A DNA stretch of 64,000 nt. It comes from Ostrinia nubilalis (taxonomy: Eukaryota; Arthropoda; Insecta; Lepidoptera; Crambidae). The DNA lies in contig NC_087107.1 in assembly GCF_963855985.1 (NCBI RefSeq), positions 3,534,001 through 3,598,000 on the forward strand, read 5' to 3'. The translations under genes and the position numbers were made by a program. Under the pieces are notes generated by a model. The model was given only the letters and a program-made list of their open reading frames with translations. It did not search any database and was not told the DNA's origin. This document shows, in pieces, positions 55,471 to 64,000 of this stretch (the stretch's first letter is position 1; every line of letters starts with the position of its first letter).

Positions 55471-56519
55471 TTAACCAAAATGGCGCCAAAGAAGACAATA
55501 TCGATCCATCCTGGTCAAGGACTAAGATCAGCAATTACGATAATACGGTATTAAAATAACCACTTGAGGTTTACACTAAACAAACCGATTTGCATAATTA
55601 AAAACCATAATCTGACCTTATTTAATTTGATTGTGTACGATATCCAAACGGACATGAATTGGCACGGTTAAATGATGATTAAGAAAAAAAGAAACAAATT
55701 AATGTGTTTTTTTTTTAAAACAAACTATTTATTCTAAAGTTGCCAACTTGCCATCCATCGACACCATTATACGAGTAGCACTACGGGCGAGCTCTATTCT
55801 TCCTTTCGAACAGTATCAAACTAGGTACATGAATATGAATATCGTTCAGTCATTTGGGCTCTTCCAGCGCGACCCTCTCTAATTTACTAGAAGAGGATTT
55901 GTCTTAAATAAATTCTGAAGCACGGAATCATTATGACTTTCAGAAAATAATGAATATTAAGTCTCAACTATTTGGTAAATTACCTATACATAAAGCAATT
56001 TTTATATTGAACTACAGGATTCATTAAGGTAAACACTGTGGAATCTTATCTCGTTGTAAAAAGGTCGCTATTATAAGTATACTAGGTATAGCTCTATCAG
56101 CACTCACGACCGGCAAAACAGGCCCCAAGTAAATCCACGTTGTGAACGGATAAATTCAATTAGATAGTTGAACACTTAATGAGTACAATCAGACACAAAA
56201 AATACATCCTTGTGGGTCGGAATCGACCGAGAGCTCAACCGAGAGCGACTCGCGGGGTCAGAGTCCTAGAATCTAGATTGTTGACACCAACAATGCAAGT
56301 CTTAATAATTCACATCTTAATTAGTGCTTTCTTAATATTATTACGAGTAAATTTGTAAACTTATCTAATTTAACTAAGATGGTGTTTAGGTCCCTGGCCC
56401 AAAGTTTCCAAAGTTATCGACTTGGGGAGTGCGCAGGTCTCCTTCTGGACCTTAGCTTCTTCCCACGGTAACTGACACGGCTAACCAGCCTACGGTCCCA
56501 TGTTCTGGACATTACCTAC

Positions 56520-56705
56520 TCTCAAAAATACTATACGTACCGGAAAGCGCAGCGCACCCACAAGGTGGACCGACGACCTCATAAAGGTAGTAGGAAGGCG
56601 TTGCATGCAGGCCGCCACCAACCGGCCATTGTGGATTATCATTAGGGGAGGCATTGAACATAGGTTCAGCAGTGGACATCCTATGGCTGAAATAATGATG
56701 ATAAA
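56520..56705 (+). mobile_element. RTE-type LINE 3' end
   Basis: It encodes RWTDDLIKVVGRRCMQAATN in the LINE frame and ends 'atcctatggctgaaataatg'. Confidence 0.65.
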
Positions 56706-57625
56706 ATACTATGTCCATTAAGTCCGTAATGTCTAAAACTTCTAAAAGTAATGCGCGTATGGACACATGATATAATTATTCCACTAAATCCTTCAAAATT
56801 ATTGCATTATATTAGCCTTCACATTTTTGCAGCAGACTATACATATGTGAGTCGAGATTCTAAAAGGGATATTGCCTATTATGTCACAGACATGGTGAAA
56901 TCAAAATAACTTGATAGAGTTGAAGCGAAAATGTCAATAAGATTTATTTATTTCATAAATAGAGATCAGTTAGGTTTACTGATTGATTTTATTTGACTTA
57001 AATTGAGTAGATGACACCACCATGATGCAAATTGTACTTACACATACACAACTGATGATGTGACAATATCTGTCTATTTAAACAATTTTATTGATGTGTG
57101 TATAAACAAATCGTTAGCTTCTTCGGCAAGAAATAAATAGTACCTACATTAGCATGTTTGTTTACCTTCTGATAAAGTAACGTGATTCGACTCAGTTAAC
57201 AAATGTTGCCCTAAAATCTAATTTTAAACAAGGATAGAGATACTGTACTGGAGGAAAAGTAATTATAATCTAAAAACCATAGTAGGTAGTGGGGAAAAAG
57301 TGATGGACCTTCATTGTATGAACCTGTCGCTGGATAACACGCTGTGTTAAAAAACATAACTTTAATTATTTTAGATTAGCTACAGGGGCAGGGGTTAATC
57401 CACTAGATTTAGTCACAGAATAAGTAATAATACCTACATTTAGTGCCAAATAAAATAAAATAAAATAAAATAAAAATCATTTATTATCAGACAAAATCAG
57501 TCCATAGTTTCGTTAGTAACAATTTGATCGAATACTCTTTCTTATCCTTTTATGCCCAATAATTGGTGTAACAAAGATAATACTAATCTCACCTTAAACT
57601 CACTCATTATTCTTGCTTGTTGCAG

Positions 57626-57970
57626 ACACTCGAAGATGTGACGGTCGACCGCCATAACAATTTCAACACGAGTTGACTTCAAATGACTTCAAACTGATAC
57701 AAAAAACCCATCAACATGGACGTGGTATCGACACTTGCTCCTTTATTCACTGACGACGATATCAACATAACAACACCTAGTAACACCACGGTACCACACA
57801 GACATGATGCTAGAATGTTCATGACGACGGTGATAAAGGTGGTGTATGCAATCGGTATATTCGGGAATGCGACAGCTATCATTGCTCTAAGATGGGGCGA
57901 AAGAAGAGTGAGGAATAGAAAACATCTGCTGCTTCTGACTTCGCTCGCTGCTAATGACTTGGTGGCTTTG
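57626..57970 (+). CDS. GPCR first coding exon (prostanoid EP-receptor-like), with 5' leader
   Basis: Acceptor TGTTGCAG at 57618-57625, a 90-nt leader, then the ATG at 57716. The 85 codons encode an extracellular N-terminus with two N-glycosylation sites (NIT, NTT) and TM1 VIKVVYAIGIFGNATAIIAL with the GN motif. A short basic loop (RWGERRVRNRKH) and the start of TM2 LLLLTSLAANDLVAL with the LAANDL motif follow. The donor is GTGAGT in phase 0. Rhodopsin-family features are clear; the prostanoid assignment rests on the third exon. Confidence 0.85.
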
Positions 57971-58443
57971 GTGAGTACTTGACGGCTATTAAAGAATTGG
58001 TCTTCATAGGATCTTTCTATTTTACGGTATTTACAAATAGCTAGGATAGACTTAAGTAAAAACTGCAGCAGTATTCAGTATGATTGTAATTTATAATACG
58101 ATACATCTATAATGCTTAAGTTTTGAGATGGGAAATAAGGGAAAACCATACATTAGTACAAGAAACATTTACTGTGAGTCTGTGAGTGACATTGTTTTTC
58201 CCTCCGTCCGTCCAATTAATCATCCAGAGGTCTTAAATCAAGAGCAAATTATTACAGAGAAAATCACAGACCAAAAAACAAATGACTTAGTACACATTCA
58301 GATAATCTACCTAAAGAATAAATCCATCTCTCTCAATAAAAACTAGAGATACTGATATGTATCTCTTGTTGGATAATAATATACCGTTCAAAATGGTTTA
58401 AAAGAATAGGTAATTCCAGTAATGACACCGTATTGTTCCCCAG

Positions 58444-58503
58444 ATGGGCATGATGTGCGCGATGGTGGTAGCAGAGCACGTGCCCGGCGCTGGCAACACG
58501 CAG
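58444..58503 (+). CDS. GPCR second coding exon
   Basis: Acceptor TTCCCCAG, then 20 codons MGMMCAMVVAEHVPGAGNTQ and donor GTATTT, phase 0 at both ends. It would finish TM2 and form the first extracellular loop. Confidence 0.75.
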
Positions 58504-58830
58504 GTATTTATAAATATTTTTCTGTACAGTGTGTACCAAAGTGGTAAAAACAAAAACCACTTTCAAGACGTTTTCCGAACATATTATTTGGCTACTTTGT
58601 GTGTCAGGAACTATTTGAGGTTGACTGTACCTACTACCTAACTAAAGAATTCAGAATGGAGACCGCGACTCGGTAAAAGTAGATTAGGGTGCTCCCCTAC
58701 CTGCCCGATGGAAGGACGACCTTAGAAAGATGGCAGCGGCTGGATGAAAAAGCGGAAATGCAAGCTTTATTATAGCGTTCCTTGACGTCACTGCCGAAGG
58801 ATTGTTGTTGTAGGTACTTTGTGTAGTATT

Positions 58831-59018
58831 TAGCCCAGGCGCAGACCACCGACTTTTAGTTGGCCGATAGTTGCGCCCGATTTTAATTTGTATGAAGAAT
58901 CGGCCGATACCAAATCGGTGTAGTGCGCACATCCATACATCTCCATACTGATTAACAGGGCTAACAGCCCGACTCAACTATCGGCCAACCCAAAGTCTGT
59001 GGTCTACGCCTAGGCTTA
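58831..59018. mobile_element. TIR MITE, family III, copy 2
   Basis: Inverted relative to 26989-27175, with ends GGCGCAGACCACCGAC and 'gtctgtggtctacgcc' and the same inner TCGGCCGATACC. It sits in a GPCR intron. Confidence 0.75.
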
Positions 59019-59184
59019 CAGTTTAAAATTAGCACATGCCTAAGTACATAGATTCCTACTGATATTTTGGACGTTGTAACCGCACAGTCGATAGAGCTTC
59101 AGACATCAGACTTCATACATTTTTATTGCAAAATTATACCTATTACAACATTAGAATTTACAACTAAAGCTTCTCTCAACGCAG

Positions 59185-59301
59185 GTGTACTGCGCGGCGA
59201 GAGTGGTGCTGCGAGTGTTCGGCATCGGCAGCGTCTGCATCGCGGTCACGATGGCGCTGGAGCGGTACCTGGCGCTCACCAGGCCCTTCCTCTACCAGAA
59301 G
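59185..59301 (+). CDS. GPCR third coding exon with ERY motif
   Basis: Acceptor CAACGCAG, 39 codons VYCAARVVLRVFGIGSVCIA, VTMALERYLALTRPFLYQK, donor GTCAGT, phase 0. It carries the TM3 cysteine, TM3 and ERYLALTRPFLYQK. ERY with a following 'P-F-Y' is typical of EP2/EP4-like prostanoid receptors and insect PGE2-receptor-like proteins (from family knowledge). TM4-TM7 exons were not found to the right, so the gene probably continues past the window. Codons are strongly GC-ending. Confidence 0.82.
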
Positions 59302-59444
59302 GTCAGTCATAATAGTAATAGGTACAGAAGAACTAGATACAAGGATTCAATTCCCGCCTCAGGCTTAATTTTCAAATTAGTTTGAGATGCGACTCTTAAC
59401 GCTAAAAATTAAATAACTAGATATAACAAGGATTTTTCTACTAG

Positions 59445-59650
59445 ATGCGGGCAGCGCAGGATCGGCTGTGTTGTGTTGTTGTGTGTTGTGGAAATCCTTG
59501 GGGGAGGCCTTTGTGGACGTCATTAAGCTTAAACAGAACTGCTGGACGCAGGCCGCAGGCCGCTACCAATCGATCAACGTGGAAAGCATTAGGGGAGGCC
59601 TATGTTCAGCAGTGGACGTCCTATGGCTGAAATGATGATGATGATGATGA
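59445..59650 (+). mobile_element. Two LINE 3' ends joined, with (ATG)n tail
   Basis: A first diverged tail ('cttgggggaggcctttgtgg') abuts a second tail ('aatcgatcaacgtggaaagc ... gtcctatggctgaaatgatg'), the latter nearly identical to 2960-3035. Confidence 0.7.
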
Positions 59651-59859
59651 GAACTGCTTACCCTTACCCCTATAAACGACGGATTTGGCGCTACCGGTTT
59701 CGAAAATTATTCCAACTGCCCCGTAAACGGAGCAGGATAACCGGGGTTCCAAATAGTCTGATCAGGTTGTTATACAGTGAAAAACCCATCATTTCACAAG
59801 TTATGTTGAGTTTAGAAACGCATGTGGACAAATCCATGAGCAAACTAGTACGATAAATA

Positions 59860-60960
59860 AACGTAAGAAGTTATACCAGACTCCACGTCCACATCCTTTA
59901 AATCTAAAATTTTGTGACGCTATCTTATTTAAACTAGGAAAGCGAATTTAAACAATTGACTTGAGTCTAGGTTTAGTACCTAGACTAGACTAGACCATAT
60001 CTTGAAGTCTTAATCCGTTACGAATAAATTACTTATTGCCTGTTTTATTTAGATAAATACAAATTATTGCCACTACAGACAAAGCTTATCTCCCATTCTC
60101 AAACGAAATAGTTAATGCCGTTATCAAAAGCTGTAGAAAATTTACCCATTCGTTATACGAGTAGGCTTATAAGTAGACATTTCATCTCGTGAAACAGTTG
60201 TGTGTACAGTCAGCTTAATGCTAAGCTAGAGACATCATGATACCATCGAATTTGCCAAAATGAAAAATTCACCAAAACAGGTTTCCAACGTATATACTTA
60301 ATGTCTTATCTTATCTTTATGTTGTTTTCATTGAATAAGTAATTTTGACGCCTAACATTTTATTATTCGCACTTAGAATAAATGAACCACTTGTTTTCGT
60401 AAGTTACCCTTCGTTTTGGTAGTAGTTTAACTTTAGTTTAGATGTTATAAATCGCGAGATGTGATTTAACTTCTCAAAGTTTTAATGAAAGCCTCTTCAC
60501 GTTTCTAACTAAGCTTTATTTGCTTAACTATAATAAATAGGATAGTAAAGTATCGTACTCTACTTTACTAGATCCACTTATTGTTACTTCTCATTTACGG
60601 CGTATTTTATTGCCTGCTGAGTGTAGATTAACTGTATGGTCGCCACTCAATTAACGAGCCACTGTTTACTGGTAATTCATATAACATTTAGGGCACTTCG
60701 ATAAACCGTACTAAGTAATAACTCTTGTTGTTGATTGTCCTTCTGTTGTTAAGAAATCACCTTTTCAAGGCGAGAGTGAATAGGCACTTACAGGACAGAT
60801 GTGTACTATCCTAGAATGCATCTCACTTAACACCAGGTGCGATTGCGGTCAAATACCTGCCTTGTCATGCATAAAAAGAAACTTTAGTAGTTGTTCCAAG
60901 TTTTGACAAAGCATTGTAGATAGGGTAGAGATCTATAGATAGCAATATTGGGACTCCTTT
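59860..60960. other. Intronic or intergenic stretch, nothing recognised
   Basis: AT-rich with no ORF or repeat that I can name. Confidence 0.4.
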
Positions 60961-60964
60961 AGGA

Positions 60965-61133
60965 ATAAACTCAGCGTGGGACGTCCACCCACAAGGTGGA
61001 CTGACGACATCATAAAGGTAGCAGGAAAGCGCTGGACACAGGCCGCTATACCAACCGGGTAACATGGAAAGCATTGGGGGAGGCCTATGTTCAGCAGTGG
61101 ACGTCCTATGGCTGAGATGATGATGATGATGAT
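60965..61133 (+). mobile_element. RTE-type LINE 3' end with (GAT)n tail
   Basis: It encodes WTDDIIKVAGKRWTQAA in the LINE frame and ends 'ctatggctgagatgatgatg'. Confidence 0.7.
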
Positions 61134-61812
61134 TGGGACTCCATGAATAAGACGTTCAAGATAGAATAAAATGGCGGTGCATTATTAGGAAAGCCAACTA
61201 CGTAATGGGATAAGGCGAGGCAGAAGAAGACGAAGATTGTATGTAGAGATACCAATTTTCGGGAAAGAAGCTCTCCAAAGAACAGAGACCACTAAAGGAT
61301 CTTTCATATCGTAGGAAAATTTGGAAAAATCCACTCTTAGGTGCAGACATACGAGCTTTATAAATAAACTTTTTCTCACAGCCCATAGTAGAAGCAAGAG
61401 TGAGAATAACCGTTTTTGGAACCCTACAGTTTCGTAAAGCACAAATTAAGTAATTTAAGTAAAAGGTAGGAAGTAAGCTTACAAAGTGACCCTTAGCAAA
61501 TATCTTACCGTGACCTTGGAAATAAACTTTCTTCATCAGATACACAACACACTTTTACTATAGAAACAACATCTACAATCTACATCGTAAAATCACTGCT
61601 CCATAAAACACCGTCGATGTAAACAAGTTAATTTGTACGGGAACCCGGAAATCAGGAAAACTATCTTCATAAAAAACCTACTTTGGCATCAGAAAATAGT
61701 ATTATTATTATTACTCCGCGACCTTGGGATAATTCAGTGCATAAAATAATAATAATAAACTTTGGTTGTATTATTTTCTTATTTTCCTCCTTTACCCATG
61801 TACATGGCTGTA

Positions 61813-61960
61813 AATACAGGATGTCCCGAAAGATCCTGTATGTCCCAAAAATCCTGTATGTTGGAAAAAAATCATAACTCAAAACTATCAGAAGTCGCGG
61901 TGATTCGGGTAGTCCTAATGATGCTATTGACTTGACACTATTTTTCGGGACACCCTGTAT
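61813..61960. mobile_element. Short TIR element 'acagggtgtcccgaaa'
   Basis: ACAGGATGTCCCGAAA at the left pairs with TTTTTCGGGACACCCTGTA at the right. About 148 bp. Confidence 0.55.
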
Positions 61961-62601
61961 GTATAGTAATACATACTATCAGTTCGTCAATATATTCGCA
62001 TTTCATTGACCACACATTTCATTTATTTCTCTAATCTTCCACGTCACTTGCCAAGGGGAAAATAAGAATTGCGAGTTTTCCAGCTGGATTGTTAAAGCAT
62101 CCTAGTGGATTTGAAATTGAATTGCTGCCTTTCTTTTGAAAATTAGTTTTTCTTTCCAATTAAAAGTAATGAAAGTAATTATTTTCTGCAAAAAAGCTTT
62201 TTTAAAAAGCGCTTTTCACATTTGAGTTTTAAGAGCACTGCTTCGTAACAATAAATTGGTAAGTATCATACTAACTGTTACAGTTAGTTTAGTTTTTGTT
62301 GGGTCTTGTTTTTTCTAAAATCATAATTTTATCATTTTCGATTAAAAAAAGCTTTATCGCGTCCTGCCAAGAAAAATACTGATGTAAAACTTTTCCGAAA
62401 CCAAATTTTTGTCTTATCACCATCTTAAACAAGAGTTCTTCATGTTCCATACATACAACGTGTCCCAAAATTCAAGGATAAGCCGGCGCCGCAGGATGGA
62501 CATAGTCATGACTACTTTAGGAAAAATAAGGAAAAAAATATATCTCAATTATTTTTTAAGTTACACAATAAATTACGAAATTCTTCGAAAATTGACACCC
62601 C

Positions 62602-64000
62602 TTATGATATTTTACATTACCACGACTACCATTTTTCAAATATTTCTGTTTTTTTGTTTGTATCGGCAACTTAAGTAGTGCTGCTGTCCACCCCAACTCT
62701 CAAAACCCCCAGAATCCTTGCAGTTTTTACACAAAAGTTAATCAAAATATGTTATTTCCTTAAAATTTTGAACGATTTTTACTTTCACTCCACTTTGACT
62801 CATCGTTTTGTAAAAAAAAAGTATGAACACTACTGTGGCAAGTTTTTTATAAAGTTGACGCAACTATCCAAGATTCCAAAATGGTATAATACTCTAAGAA
62901 ACCTAGTCGCAAAAAAGATATGCGTACCATTTTTACAAGCACTTCGCTTGTTAGTTAGTATGGGTTAAATCTTGCAACTGAATTTAAAACCAGTTCTCCT
63001 CAACCGATTGAGCTGAAATTTGGTATACTTATGTAAGTACGATGAAAATGCAATATTATGGTACCATTGAGCTGAATGGAGACTGGAGGTGGCCATAGGA
63101 ACTTCTAAACGAAACGGCGGAATTGCATCTAGTTTGGGTTCGATGGACTTGTCTTTTCGAGCACTTTAGTGCTAGATGATGTCCAGGGTCCTGATGATGA
63201 AGTCAGTTATAATTTTCAAACGAAGTCAAGCTTGTTTTTAAAAAAAGTTTTTTTTATTACAACTTTATTTTAATCTTTTTAGTTGTTTCTCAATCTCATG
63301 GTCCAAGTGCTCGGGAAGACAAATACAACGAACCCAAACTCGATAAGCTTCCGACGTTTCGTTTAGGAGTTCCAATGGCCAGCTTCTGCCACCTCTTGAC
63401 TTCATTATCAGGACCCTGGACATCATCTAGCACTAAAGTGCTCTAAAAGACAAGTCCAAAGAACCCAAACTAGATGCAATTCCGCCGTTTCGTTAAGAGT
63501 TCCTATGGCCACCTCCAGACTCCATCCAGCTCAATGGTACCATAATATTGCATTGTCATCGTACTTACACAAGTATACCAAATTTTAGCTCAATTGGTTA
63601 AGGAGAACTGGTTTTAAATTCAGTTGCAAGATTTATCCCATACTAACTAACAAGCGAAGTGCTTGTAAAAATGGTACGCATATCTTTTTTGCGACTAGGT
63701 TTCTTAGAGTATTATACCATTTTGGAATCTTGGATAGTTGCGTCAACTTTATAAAAAACTTGCCACAGTAGTGTTCATACTTTTTCTTTACAAAACGATG
63801 AGTCAAAGTGGAGTGAAAGTAAAAATCGTTGAAAATTTTAAGGAAATAACATATTTTGATTTAACTTTTGTGTAAAAACTGCAAGGATTCTGGGGGTTTT
63901 AAGAGTTGGGGTGAACAGCAGCACTACTTAAGTTGTCGATATAAACAGAAAAACAGGAATATTTGAAAAATTGTGGTCGTGGTAATGTAAAATATCATAA
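62602..64000. mobile_element. Large foldback element, arms at least 603 bp, cut by the window end
   Basis: The left arm 62602-63204 is mirrored by 63398-64000 around a 193-bp centre. Similarity is still continuing at base 64000, so both arms are probably longer. The centre carries a diverged direct repeat of part of the right arm ('gaacccaaactcgataagct' against 'gaacccaaactagatgcaat'). No transposase or reverse transcriptase frame is seen. Confidence 0.85.

Larger units (their letters stand above)
54938..57625. other. Gene-poor stretch upstream of the GPCR exons
   Basis: It contains a Helitron-like unit at 55290-55470, a LINE tail at 56520-56705 and an (AAAAT)n run at 57452-57475. No supported exon. 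Confidence 0.5.

Noticed and set aside
62678..62968. 96-codon ORF in the foldback arm
   Set aside because: AT-rich, no family resemblance, and it is not preserved as an ORF in the opposite arm.

Overview
The window is animal nuclear DNA, almost certainly from a moth or butterfly. It is AT-rich, its genes are split by introns with consensus GT/AG splice sites, and it is crowded with repeats that look lepidopteran: RTE-type LINE tails ending in GAT/ATG runs, Helitron-like units ending in AAGCTAGT, and hAT and TTAA-type foldback elements. The host assignment is inference from these families; no taxonomic marker was read directly.

The best-supported gene lies on the minus strand, 28138 down to 9935. 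Eight coding exons join in perfect phase (1,276 nt) into a SLC35B2/slalom-type Golgi PAPS transporter. Its 5' start codon was not located. Just upstream are a small plus-strand single-exon gene (31112-31378) and a two-exon minus-strand gene for a small secreted protein (32438-31700); their 3' ends face each other. From 57.6 kb to the right, the first three coding exons of a plus-strand prostanoid-type GPCR are present, and the rest of that gene lies beyond the third exon or outside the window. At the left end (0.35-4.0 kb) are candidate minus-strand exons of one or two unidentified secreted proteins, including a signal-peptide exon with a TATA box.

The most striking structure is inside the transporter gene. 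Four of its exons each sit at the edge of a large tandem array whose units contain copies of part of that exon, with its splice site, plus adjoining intron: terminal exon (about 10.1-13.9 kb), exon f (14.9-16.2 kb), exon e (17.05-20.9 kb) and exon d (21.0-25.1 kb). About 15 kb of intron has been built this way. In the terminal-exon and exon-f arrays the copies differ from the authentic exon mainly at synonymous positions. The neighbouring candidate gene at 1-4 kb shows the same habit twice. I regard these exon-seeded intronic arrays as the system most worth pursuing.

The rest is mobile DNA. It includes a truncated Ty3/gypsy-type gag-pol (50577-52881) facing an inverted 1,874-bp copy of itself across a 182-bp LINE fragment. 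A foldback element with arms of at least 603 bp runs off the right edge, nested terminal-inverted-repeat elements lie at 36.9-42.3 kb, and there are a SINE-like pair with target-site duplications and many LINE 3' ends. Stretches 6.2-9.2, 32.4-35.8, 42.3-50.4, 55-57.6 and 59.3-62.6 kb hold no gene that I can support.
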